From: Hydractinia symbiolongicarpus
Lineage: Eukaryota; Cnidaria; Hydrozoa; Anthoathecata; Hydractiniidae
Reading direction: 5' to 3'
DNA length: 64,000 nt
Assembly: GCF_029227915.1 (NCBI RefSeq)
Contig: NC_079880.1
Span: forward strand, 23,064,501 to 23,128,500
A model generated the notes under the pieces. It was not told where the DNA came from and made no database searches. It saw only the letters and a list, made by a program, of their open reading frames with translations. Numbering within the stretch: position 1 is the first letter of the stretch; each line of letters opens with the position of its first letter. Positions 22,946 to 34,250 of the stretch are shown piece after piece. The translations under genes and the position numbers were made by a program.

Positions 22946-24641
22946 TAATCATTTGTAAAACCGGTTTGATGGCTGGCGAATTAACGCAAAATGGTTTATT
23001 GATGCGAAACACAAAGGTTTTTTTAGAATTTTTTTTGCAAAATGATTCCTCTCGACAAAAAGTTGTATTGTGAGTTTCAAGTTCTAAGAATAAGGATTTT
23101 ATAAGAATTTTTAGGTGGTAGTTTTGAGAAATGGCCAAAGGCTCTCTGAGGTATAGGACCTGCGAATTTCACATGCAGGTGTCTAATAGATAAATATAAA
23201 AAGTCAGTAAGCCATGCATCATATCCCTCACGCAAGAAACAGCTGTAAATCAAATTTTAAGGTTTTGTGAAATGACTACGTTAATGAATTAAAAATATTG
23301 TTGCAGTGATTATGTGTAATTGACATTGACATGCGAGTTTATGCATCCCCTGCCTGCATCTTATTACGTTTATGATTATGTTGTTAAAATACCGTATAAA
23401 ACAAAGAATTTTACCCTTTTATTAATCAGAAATACGTTTAAATAATCCGTAGGTACTGTGTAATTAGTCACTTACCAGGTAATTACAAATTTTTAATGAC
23501 TGTTAAAATGGGATTAGAGTGAAGGATCTACATGTGAAGGATCTACACTACAATCTAAGAATTTCATTGAGTCCAGGCAAAGCAGAACCTCTTTGATGTT
23601 TTGGTAGGTAATCACTAGCTATTCTAGTTATATGCTTCATAGCTAAAGAAAGGCAAGCATGGTCAAAAGTAGTAGACCAGATAGCTAACATACTTCTCTT
23701 ATTTTTATCTAGCTAAGTAACTATTAAGAAAGCTAGTATTTCATACCTGAAGAGTCTCTGTGTAAACTACACGATGTATTTAATGAACAGTATAGAGTTA
23801 TGTTCACTGGAGTTTCAGTAGCAAGAGTGTTTTCTGAAGTAGCTATGATTTTGAAGTATTTGTAACACGTCATTTAAGAAACGTTCTGGTCACAAAAAAG
23901 AAAGGTTCTTTGACATTGATAAATTAAAATAAATCTCCTGTGTTTTTTGGAGTTTTTTTGTCACTGCAATCGAGTAAATCATCAAAAGTAAAAAACCACG
24001 GTGGGGACGATAGTTTCTGCAACTAAATCAATATGCTATTTTTTCTTGTATTTTGGTAAAATGCTGAGCATAAGATACTGTTACCTTTGGGGTATGAGGC
24101 TCGATGTCGTGCAGCTAACTTCTATCACTAAGAAAGGTATGTTCGTTCATAGGCAAAGTAGTTTAGACAAAGATTTCGTGTTTTTATGACTTAATAAGGT
24201 CACGCAGGGTTCCCAGATACAACACGAATGTTTACCTAACAACCAAAAAGTATGTTTTTTTAAATTTTAAATAGCATGCTGCCTTTTTACGTGCGAACAC
24301 TTGATTTTGTGTTGAAAAACTGAATTGATCCGAAAATGTCTGCACATTTTAAGGCATATGCAGCTGATCAGTACTCCTCATCATATTTGCTTTTATATTG
24401 TTAATTATTTTTTTGTTTTGCGATCAATGCAATAACATGAGAGCAAAAGAGTTGCTTACATTAATCAAGTTTTCTTGTTAACATGTCAGTATTCGCGTTA
24501 TTTAGAGAGATGTAGCTAGCTATATATCAGCCATTTTTCTATGGAATAATTCATGACATTTGGGGTCACTGCTTGCTTGTAGCTAGTTGTTAGAGAGGTC
24601 TTTTTGGTTTGAAGCCCTATTTATCCTCGTGCTAACAAATG
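22946..24641. other. Intergenic, no feature recognised
   Basis: AT-rich. Only ORFs without domain similarity. A short direct duplication (GTGAAGGATCTACA twice) lies near 23520-23550. Confidence 0.5.
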
Positions 24642-25463
24642 GAAGTATAAGCATTAAAATATAAAGCACATAGGCATGTAAATAGTTCACACACAGACAT
24701 AGTTTCAGTTATTTAACCTATTTAACCACACAAATGGAAGTATAAGAACTTAACAAATAAAACACATAGACATGTAAATAGTTCACACACAGACATAGTT
24801 TCAGTTATTTAACCTATTTAACCACACGAATGGAAGTATAAGCATTAAAATATAAAGCACATAGACATGTAAATAGTTTACACACAGACATAGTTTCAGT
24901 TATTAACCTATTTAACCACACAAATGGAAGTATAAGCATTAAAATATTAAGCACATAGACATGTAAATAGTTTACACACAGACATAGTTTCATTTATTTA
25001 ACCTATTTAACCACACGAATGGAAGTATAAGAACTTAACAAATAAAGCACATAGACATGTAAATAGTTCACACACAGACATAGTTTCAGTTATTTAACCT
25101 ATTTAACCACACGAATGAAACTATAAGAACTTAACAAATAAAACACATAGACATGTATATAGTTCACACACAGACATAGTTTCAGTTTTTTAACCTATTT
25201 AACCACACGAATGGAAGTATAAGAACTTAACAAATAAAACACATAGACATGTATATAGTTCACACACAGACATAGTTTCAGTTATTTAACCTATTTAACC
25301 ACACGAATGAAACTATAAGAACTTAACAAATAAAACACATAGACATGTATATAGTTCACACACAGACATAGTTTCAGTTATTTAACCTATTTAACCACAC
25401 GAATGGAAGTATAAGCATTAAAATATAAAGCACATAGACATGTAAATAGTTCACACACAGACA
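24642..25463 (+). repeat. 95-bp tandem array, about nine units
   Basis: Unit contains CACACAGACATAGTTTCAGT, TATTTAACCTATTTAACCAC, ACGAATGGAAGTATAAG and ACATAGACATGTAAATAG. Units vary by a few bases (GGAAGTATAAGCATTAAAAT or GAACTTAACAAATAAA). The same unit forms a five-copy array at 42975-43430. Confidence 0.9.
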
Positions 25464-25763
25464 TATTTTCAGTTATTCGACATATTTAGACATTGCGCAA
25501 AGTACTTTTATATTCTTAGGAACATTCCCATAAAAATCGGGAAAGATGTATCGTGTAACTTGATTCATACAATTCAGTATGATGTGCAACTTGATCAAGA
25601 CAAAGATAATGAAGTACACATCTGTTAGACAAGTAGTTGCTGTATATACTAGATATAAGAGAGACGTATATTATTTACTTGCGGTGTATTTACTTCTAAA
25701 TTCCACGATATAAAAATAAATTCTGTTGTGCAATTTCTAATGAACGGGCTGTATTAAACACAA
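25464..25763. repeat. Flank shared with 43431-43722; minus strand has a Gag-like scrap
   Basis: Almost identical to 43431-43722, ending at 25763. Read on the minus strand, its last hundred bases encode the tail of the Gag-like segment seen more fully at 43654-44000 (ARSLEIVQQN in the other copy). The array plus this flank is a dispersed repeat unit. Confidence 0.8.
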
Positions 25764-25779
25764 CGTTTCGTTCTCGATA

Positions 25780-27032
25780 TCATCGGTTGCTAACATACTT
25801 TATCTCGTTTTTTCCAGTAGCAAAAACGGGTATGTCTCCATCAATACACAGGTCGCGAGTATAATTGTTCTTTGGTGTGGGTATGTGTACGGTCTGGCCT
25901 TCAAGAAGAAGCAGTAGTTCTTTCCAAGCGATTGACTCACTACTCCAATGGAAATCGTTTAAGAAGATGACCTTGGCCTTTTCCACACCGAGCCAGGAAT
26001 ATTTGTTGTCTGACGGGTTTGAGAAGGTGCGGAAGATCTTTTGCAAGGGATCCAACAAGAATGTTTTGGCGCAGTCAGCAGGCTCTGTGATGAATATGTT
26101 TCGGTGCTTTTCTCTGCCATTGACTAGGAGATCACGCAGTGCTTCGGAGAAAACTATCAGATGCAAGCCATTGAACCTCAGCACTTCTAGCGCACATTGC
26201 AGCCACCGGCCATCACAAAAGTCGACACAATCCGCAGCCGCGGCCTCGCAGATTATATCCGTGCGTGGTGTGTTGCGGCGCTTTGCTGATGGTTTGGCAT
26301 CCCGCATTTCCAGGTTGTAACAAGTAGGTCTGCTCGTGATTTTGGGGAACGGTTAATTAGAAAGTTGTAGAGGTCTTCTTTCCCTGCTTCCTATTGTTCG
26401 GTGGCTATGATGAACAAATCCTCTTCGCTCCTTATTTCGTTTTTAACAATAAGCTTTGACACATCTGAGTTGGACAGTCGTTTTTTTGGGTCGACCTGTG
26501 TCTTGTTTTCTGTTTGTTTTGTTTATGTCATTTGGTCTATATGAGAATTTTGTTTGATTTGTTGTAATTTATGTTTACGACAATTTTCACGGTACGCACT
26601 CATACATTTTTTAGTAACCGGAGATCCAACTTCCTGTAAGTCAGGATGAGCAGGACTCGTCAAAACTTCAAGATCCTTTTTGCAGACGTATTTGTAAGCC
26701 GAGTAGTAGTTTTCGTGGGACTCAGAAAAGTGTACTTGGATCCCATAGTTCTCGAAGAATCGCTTTTTTACAGGATCCCAACGCTTTGGGCCGGACAGTT
26801 TTACACATGCATGATAGTGATACCCTGAAGTGTTTTCATGTTCTTCACGACAACATGCCCAGTATTGAGTAGTTACCTTTCCTGATCCGTTGAATGAGGA
26901 TATCAGTGCATCGCAAAAACTGTCTCGTGTAGGAAATTTGGCTAGATCGGCTTTGCTTTATGTTAGAAAATATTGTCGGCAATTTGGGTATACTTTTTGC
27001 GTTTGGAAGTCTTCGCTGTCTGATAAATTCAT
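25780..27032 (-). pseudogene. Rep-like gene: HUH endonuclease plus SF3-type helicase, broken
   Basis: From an ATG at 27032 the minus strand gives a rolling-circle Rep-type protein of the CRESS-DNA/parvovirus class in pieces. Motif II (YHYHACV) and motif III (YSAYKYVCK with the active Tyr/Lys) lie at 26690-26830. A helicase part lies at 25780-26307, with a Walker A region ending CAKT and a Walker B-like VIFLNDF. Breaks: a stop codon inside motif I (about 26958) and a frame change soon after; stops at about 26530 and 26390; another frame change near 26300. The Walker A glycines are replaced (EPADCAKT). A working protein is not possible. It could be an endogenised viral copy or a Rep-bearing transposon remnant. 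The left side abuts the dispersed repeat. Confidence 0.7.
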
Positions 27033-27558
27033 GTTGCCTGTGTGATAAAGATTATTTTTAAAGGAAACAGTTACGTGCTTATGCTTTTTTTATACTTAAC
27101 GGTATGACAGAATTTATTTTTATGAATTTGCTTGTAAAAAGGATATATGTAGCTGCCGTGTGCATTTGTAACATGTGAATTATTCTACGGCTATTTTAAA
27201 TGTGACAGTTTAGCAGAAAAGAAGTTCTCTACCTTTGAACGGTTGTCCCCTTTTTTCTATATGGTGAAAATTAAATGCTGCCTTAAAATCCATTATGCTA
27301 GTCATGAAATGTAGCTGGCCACATGGTCTGTGATTGATGAACTCAAAGTTTGAATTTTCCCGCCTTTTTTTGTTTTGATGTCGTGTAAACACACACGGAG
27401 TACATATTGGCTAAAAACAAAATGGCAGTCATGAAATTTAGCTAGCCACATGGTCTAAGGCTCATAAAGTAGGTCTTATCCGCACAAACTCTGTTTTTCT
27501 AAAAAAATATATGCAAATATGCTAGGTAACCCTTTTCATTTTTTTTCTTTGAAATTCA

Positions 27559-27776
27559 GACAATCGTGTGCAAAAATATTTGGAAAACTCTCTGATTTTT
27601 AAGTTTTTAGACTTCTTTTAGCATAACAGTCTCCCTCCCCCAAATTCAGTGTTGAATTTGTTGTTTTGATCGCTAGTGTCAGGTCTTGTAAAGGCACTGT
27701 TGTCAAAACAGTCAACATTGAACTTGGGGGGGAGGGGGGATACAGTTTTTCCAAAACATTTTTGCACGCGATTGTA
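27559..27776. mobile_element. MITE with ~28-bp terminal inverted repeats
   Basis: Left end ACAATCGTGTGCAAAAATAT and the reverse complement of the right end, ACAATCGCGTGCAAAAATGT, match over nearly 30 bases. The arms pair further inward through a CCCTCCCCCAA block. No coding capacity. Confidence 0.7.
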
Positions 27777-28599
27777 GCTGGCTAGCAGCCTTTAAAAAAT
27801 CTTCGTTCCTAGCCAAAAATCCTAAAAATAGTACGTTTAAGAACTATACGTGGCCAAAAATCGTGACAATATATTTAGGTTAACATTAAAAACAAACAGG
27901 AAACAAATATTTTAAAAATATAAAGCTTTCAGAAGATAAAAAGGTCAAACAGGCCTACAAACCTCACAACACTGACCACACATGACCATTTTTAAAACCA
28001 AAATGGCCTTCGTTAACATGTTTCTTCGTTGGCATGTCCAGGCCGCGAAAGTCTTGGATTGGTTTTTCACAGAATCAAGCTTTTGATTGGTATAGTACGT
28101 GCGAGCGGCCAAAACAAAGTCAGTAAAACTGTCATATTTGTTTTCTGTGGCACCTGAGCGGAATCGACGATTGACATCACGGGGGTAATTATTATTAAAT
28201 ATTATTTCTTTTTCTTACTTATGGTACTAAATCAAAGTAATTAAACTAATTAAGGAAATAAATTAATTTCTCGAATTTATCTTAATCAATTATAAAGTTT
28301 TTGACTAAACAACCCCCTGGTTCCTATAAATCGCGGAAAGATCAAAGAAATATTGGTAACCCTTTTGAACAGACAGAATATATTTAGAAAACCTATAAGT
28401 AATGCATAAAATGAATGTGAAACAATTTCTACAAAAAATTAAGTTTTTTTTGATACCACCTCTTGACAGATGTGTCACCATGACAACAGGTGTGACGTCA
28501 TTTCAAAAAATTTTGTATATTCGTGGAGCTTATTGCATTTGATCAAAAGAGAGTGTTCAGCCCATAATATGGCGTACTTCAAAAGTTATCACAACAATA

Positions 28600-28628
28600 G
28601 TGAGAGGGGGCTTTTTTAGCCCCCTCAC
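28600..28628. repeat. GC-rich hairpin
   Basis: GTGAGAGGGGGC, loop TTTTTTA, GCCCCCTCAC; one bulged A. Stands out in AT-rich DNA. Confidence 0.6.
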
Positions 28629-29475
28629 TCCGGCCCGAACAGGGTTAAAGCGGACATATTGACCTGAGTATCAAAAGCCATATTTTATTGTGTTTTTTTG
28701 TCTAAATAACACCTGTTCACAATAATGTTAAAATAGCAAAACAAACCTCTATTTAGTGATATTTAAGTTCTTCAGGCGAAATTGTCTTTCCAAACTGTTT
28801 CTTTACCTAATTGGGGGAAGAGGGCAGGGTAAAGGATAATATGAGCATGTCTAATGAATCTCCAAGAAGGACATCTTTCTAAATCTTTGGTTGCGTAGGT
28901 GTCAGCTTTAAAGAGTTTCCACTATATTTTATTTTCATTTATTTACCTCCTGCAAGCAGTATTTTCAGTACATGTACAACAGTTTCAAGACACCAGCTTT
29001 GTAGAAAATAATCATTCCCAGAGTACATGTTTACTTCCTTCCAAACGAGAACCGCTGAAGTCAAATTCCAAGCTGTTCCTATCCTTTAACATTTTTAGGG
29101 CACATCGAAGTATTCCTTTCGTGAGTACTCGTGGCATAATTTATTTTTTATTCCTGTGCATAGAATCTTATGCTAAGAGCCCCTGAAGTGTCGTGTATAG
29201 ATTGACAGACGAATACAAATAGAGTAGTTTAAAAGTTAAGTAAATTCCCTGAAAATTGCTGTTATGGGTTTTGCAATTACATTTCATCGACCAACTGTGT
29301 CCATGAAAGAGCCAAAATACATAGTTTTGATCGATTTTGAGAAAAAAATACTCCTTCGCATCGTATTAACGGAAAATTGGGAAGTTTCTAAAATTATATT
29401 TTTACACAAACTCAACTTATTTTTCTGTGAGAAAATTAAATTCTTACATAGCTTAATATCACCTGCTCAAATCTA

Positions 29476-29575
29476 AGGGACTGGTGATCAAGTCTGTATC
29501 AAAGGGACTGGTAATCAATTCTGTATCAAAGGGACTGGTAATCAAGTCTGTATCAAAGGAACTGGTAATCAAGTG
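29476..29575 (+). repeat. Four-copy ~27-bp minisatellite
   Basis: AAGGGACTGGTAATCAAGTC and TGTATCA repeat four times with single-base differences. Confidence 0.85.
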
Positions 29576-30948
29576 TGAGGCTTATGAATTGAAAAATGAT
29601 CTTGTTTGCTGCATTTTTATGGTCTGGAACTAGTTCAAAGCCATAAATTTATGCAAGATTTATCATGTTTTAGTTTTGTATCTACTGCATTCAGATTTAA
29701 AAGTCTGTACTTTTGCTGTTTTATTTTGGGCCCTACAACAGTTTGATAAAATGACTTCTAAATCGAACCTCAAAAAAATAAATTTACGTATTTAAAAGTT
29801 ATAATAAAAACGACATGGCAAATACGTTGAGAGATCTCTAAATGTACTTGCAGTGTTCTTTTCCTTAAAACTCAAAACTCAAAACGCCTAACTATGCCTT
29901 CTGAAGAAACAAAAAAGGCCATCTATGCTTTGTCTACAACTTAACTTTAAATTTTCTTATCTCACTTGTGGGCACCTTCGTTCCCAAGAATTTTTGGTTC
30001 TTTCTGTATTCTCTCATGTCAAACAAAGATAAGAATCCCAGGTAGTTGGAAACTTGCAAAAAGCTGGTTCAATCATATCAAATAATGGTTAATCCTTAGA
30101 GAAATCAATTTTAGTCGTATTAAACAACATTTCAAGGCATCACTTGGCCAATACTCTGCAGTCGGTAGACTGTAAAAGTTTTAATTTTGCATGGGTGTTT
30201 GTCGAGTAACCAACGTCAAAATGCGCTAGCTGCACTGTCCAAAATGTCTGCGTTAAGGGACAATCCATCGCAAAGCATACACATGACCAAAAAATCGTGC
30301 AATTTTGGGCGTGCTAACGTGAGCGAAAATTTTACCCTTTAAGATTTTGCACATAACCAAATAACCTAAGATTCTAAGTCCCAAGTCCTTTGTGAATAAT
30401 GACAAGGGAACTTGACAAATTCGGAGTGTGTGTTACTTACATAGAAACTGCTTTCTCGATTGCTTGTGGTCGCGAACTTTGGAATTTCGCTCTTTCTTGT
30501 AATACTTTTAGTCGGGATGAAAAGAATGTCCATTAACATTCAAGTGGTTAATTATATCTTAAAACTGCTAAAAACAAGTAATTTGCGAGTAGGTTATGTA
30601 TTCGTCACTGAAAACGACATTTTAGATGGAATTGTTTTTATATTTTGCTTTAAAAACTAATTTAACAAATGAATAATCTGTTGGGATTCTAGCTCTGCAT
30701 TTACATCCATTTCGTATTCCACACAGTGCTTTCGTTATACTGCACTTTCCATTGTTAAATGGTTGAGATATGACGTTATGTGAAAAGGATCAACTGGTAA
30801 TTCGTCATTTCTGGAATTTAGTAAAATTTGAAAAAACTTTATTCATCTTATAAACTCGGCATTTTCGAGCCTGTATTAAAACGCAAAGCAAATTAGAACA
30901 AAATTTTGACTAACTCGTGTTCTTTTTTATCCTCGTTCCCAGGGTGTG

Positions 30949-31935
30949 TTACCGTGGCTGATTAGAACATCTTGTTCTGTAACAGGATAGTCGACGTGCG
31001 GCCGAACCTTTGAGATGTGCTGCCGAACATCATAACACTCGGCCAAACGTTTTGATGTTCGGCCGCATATCCGCACGTGCGCAAGTTCGAACGTTTCAAA
31101 TTATAAATGTTCGGCCGAAGGTTTCAGAGAATCTGGTCTGTATATTTACCGAACGTCCGGCTGGGTGTTTGTATTAAGCAAACATGCGGCCGAACGTCTT
31201 AAAAGCCCGGCCGAATATCACAATATGTTTAACTGTTCGGCCGAATAACTCAAACATTCGCCTGGACACAACAGACATTTAAAAAAAAGCTTTAATGAAA
31301 ACAATAGGCAGTGTTCTAGTAAGATGGAAGTACTTAGACACACGAATTGATCTTTTTTCTTTGATAAAATATTATCATGACATAAAACCAAAACTAAAGT
31401 ACAGAGAGATATGTAGTATAATAAACAAGCACCATAATGCTCCATTAAGCAAAAGAAACTCTCTGGAAATCTGTCGAAGGAATAGGTTAAATCGAAAGCA
31501 AAATATCGATGTTAAGAAATTATTGTTATACTTGAATTTAACACAAAAACAGATATTGGCTACAGACAAGAGACAAATGGCGGAATTGATACGTTTAAAA
31601 TATAACATCAATGTTTCTGGAGAACTTGTTCGACAAACTTTGATGAGACTCGATCCGTAAGGCGTAGAACGTTTAAACACTTCACAAAGACCCGGCTTGA
31701 CTTTTGAAGCTAAGTAAATATACAGACCAGATTCTCTGAAATGTTCGGTCAAACATTTATAATTTGAAACGTTCGGACTTGCGGACGTGCAGATGTGCGG
31801 CCGAACATCCAAAAGTTCGGCCGAGTGTTATGCCGTTCGGCCACACATTTCAAAGGTTCGGCCACACATTTCAAGGGTTCGACTGCACGTTGACTATTCT
31901 GTAACGGGACAAGATGTGCTGATCAACCACGGTAA
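30949..31935. mobile_element. DNA transposon with >200-bp terminal inverted repeats
   Basis: The left end TTACCGTGGCTGATTAGAAC and the reverse complement of the right end, TTACCGTGGTTGATCAGCAC, begin inverted repeats extending about 200 bp. The arms include ACATCTTGT, many GTTCGGCCGAA-like islands, and TCAGAGAATCTGGTCTGTAT near the inner edge. TTA/TAA at the borders may be the target duplication. The inside holds only a short transposase-like ORF, so it is an internally deleted, non-autonomous copy. Confidence 0.85.
31295..31660 (+). pseudogene. N-terminal fragment of an integrase-like (IS3EU-type?) transposase
   Basis: 121 codons. Helix-rich with basic patches (LKYREICSIINK, DKRQMAELIRLKYNINVSGELVRQTLMRLDP). 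The VRQTLMRLDP-GVE motif with the preceding helix-turn-helix resembles the segment just before the integrase-core (DDE) domain in eukaryotic integrase-like DNA transposases. A TAA falls between LDP and GVERL; the frame continues about 16 codons and then stops at the inner edge of the right terminal repeat. The catalytic domain is absent. Family assignment is from memory of the motif only. Confidence 0.45.
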
Positions 31936-33226
31936 TTTGTTGTCTATACCAAAGCCGCTAGCGCTAAATTGACGGCTAAACAAGAACTTGGTACAGGCTG
32001 CTTTTCATAGCCTGTATATTGGTTACTATAAATAATCAATGAATATGTTTTTAATGTCTTATAAATGTTGGCTGACTAATTTTTTATAAGCAACCCAGTT
32101 CATAATACTGGGTTTAAATTTAGATCAAAATTAGTCCTTATATCTCCCTTCCCTCAGCTAGCAACTTTCCCAGTTGAACTATGACAAAAGTTTTCCAAGA
32201 AGAAATATATTCTACGTTTAAAAAAAAATATAATGTGTTTAAATATAATATAACTTTCCGAACTGTGTTGGTAAAATAAAGAAAATAACCAGCTAAGATC
32301 AAGAAAGGCCCTAGCAATCTATTACAAAACACCTAAATTAACTATTTTGGGAATCAAAAGTCACAAAGTTATCACCTGCTTTCAAAATGCCATCGGTATA
32401 TATCACCTTCTACAGAACAAGGGAAAAAATAATTTCAACATGACCTGCAATTTTTTGCAATACTTAAGCCTCGGTAAAACATGAGAAAATTACGAAAATA
32501 AACCTCGTACCTAGAGCCTTTTTTCATAGGGTCAATAGAGGTCGCTTTCGAAAAGAAACAGAAACAGATATGTATTGGAACAATACAATCTTATGTAATG
32601 TATATGTACAGGAATAAAAAAAGCATTCCTAATATGCGACTGTGACAATAACGTGTTTTCATCTGGAACCTTTTTCTGATCCAACCAATTTAGGCCTATA
32701 CGATCTGGCGATTTAGTTTACGTATAATATTCGTCTTGTTAGTTTTAACACTCAACCCACAGTTATACATTACGGGGGAGAATCTCTTTCAAATTTTATT
32801 TCAGTTTTTTTAATCCAAATAAAAAATAATAGCAATTTGGTCATACAAAAGCTAGCAAGAGATGTCTAAATACCGCAATCATAAATTTTTGCGCAGGTTT
32901 AAATCTAGCAACCGTATATTTGACACACTTAATTTCCACGCACTCTGTATAGGTAATATAAGAAAGAAACTTTATTCAGAATTAAAACTTTACACAATTT
33001 ATACCATATCCTTTTTACATTCTTCTGACTTGTTAGTGCTTGTTTTTAGGCTTTTCTAACAAGTTTCGCTGAGGTTCTTTAACAAGTTTTGCTGAGTTCA
33101 ATGTTATAAGTATGTAAGATAAATTCAAAAAATCAAATAAGGTTTTCACTGTAACAATTCGTTGATATGATCATCTGTTATGTCTATTTTTAAAAGTCTA
33201 GTAGTTTTAGTATGATTATTGAAGGC
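31936..33226. other. Intergenic; segmental duplication begins at about 32351
   Basis: No gene up to 32350. From 32351 the sequence matches 54387 onward. Just beyond the NLR-A stop the minus strand still encodes a decayed LRR unit (DITDDHINELLQ) in frame at about 33150-33220. Confidence 0.6.
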
Positions 33227-33229
33227 TTA

Positions 33230-34250
33230 TGTAATAAATTTCTCGGTCAACCTCAACTTGTAGTTGCATCTAAGATCCAAACTTTTCAAATATGGTATGC
33301 ACGGTAGCAAATGTTTGATATGATCATCGGTTAAGTGGCAATTACTTAACTTCAATTCTTCTAGCTTGTTAGTGTTTTTATTAAATGCTTCAATGACACA
33401 TTTCGATATGCATTCCATCGATGTCGGCGTCATAGTATAGTTGAGACTAAGATCCAAACTTCTCAAATAAGGTATACACTGTTGCAGATGTTTGATATGA
33501 TCATCGTTCAAGTTGCAATTACTTAACTTCAACTCTTCTAGCTTGTTAGTATTTCTATTAGCCGCTTCTGTAACACATTTCGATATGTATCCCATTGAGG
33601 TTGACGTCAGAGTATAGTTCAAATTCAGACCCAAACATTTCAAAGAAAATATGCACGGTTGCAATTGTTTGATATGATCATCAGTTAATGTGCAATTCAT
33701 TAAATCCAATTCTTCTAGCTTGTTGGTATTTTTTTTAATCGCTTCTGTAATACATTCCGATATGTATCCCATCGAGTTCGACGTCATAGTATAGTTGCAA
33801 CTAAGATCCAAACTTTCCAAATATGGTATACACGGTTGCAGATGTGTGATATGATCATCGTTCAAGTTGCAAGTACTTAAATTCAACTCTTCAAACTTGT
33901 TAGTATTTTTACTAAATGCTTCTGTAACACATTTCGATATGGATTCCATCGAGTTCGACGTCATAGTATAGTTGCGACTAAGATCCAAACTTTCCAAATA
34001 TGGTATACACGGTTGCAGATGTTTGATATGATCATCCGTTAAGTCGCAATTACTTAACTTTAATTCTTCAAGCTTTTTAGTATCTTTATTAACCGCTTCT
34101 ATAACACAGTTCGATATGCGTTCCATTGAGGTCGCAGTCAGAGTGTAGTTGTCACTAAGATACAAACTTTTTAAACAAGGTATACATGATTGTAATTGTT
34201 TGATATGATCATCGGTTAATTCGCAATACCTTAAAGTTATTTTTTCTAGC
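33230..34250 (-). repeat. LRR tandem array in NLR-A, six 177-bp units
   Basis: Each 177-bp (59-residue) unit holds two leucine-rich repeats (LEELKLSNC..LTDDHIKHLQPC and LKSLDLS.N.T.TPTSMECI). The marker GATATGATCATC recurs every ~177 bp. Confidence 0.9.

Larger units (their letters stand above)
27033..30948. other. Intergenic with small repeats only
   Basis: No gene supported over about 3.9 kb. It contains a MITE (27559-27776), a strong hairpin (28600-28628), a 27-bp minisatellite (29476-29575), and a direct duplication of TAGCTGGCCACATGGTCT-like sequence at about 27312 and 27438. Confidence 0.5.

Noticed and set aside
24642-25463. Regular ~95-bp repeats as a CRISPR array
   Set aside because: Whole units repeat without unique spacers, in animal DNA, and the array recurs with its flank elsewhere.
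25865-26320. 151-codon plus-strand ORF
   Set aside because: Antisense shadow of the Rep-like helicase piece, which has the recognisable motifs.
28899-29186. 95-codon plus-strand ORF with a hydrophobic start resembling a signal peptide
   Set aside because: Lacks an ATG start in frame, has no recognisable domain, and no exon context.
31787-31972. ORF with RPHISKVRPHISRVRLH repeat
   Set aside because: Translation of the repeated TTCGGCCACACATTTCA-like blocks of the transposon inverted repeat.
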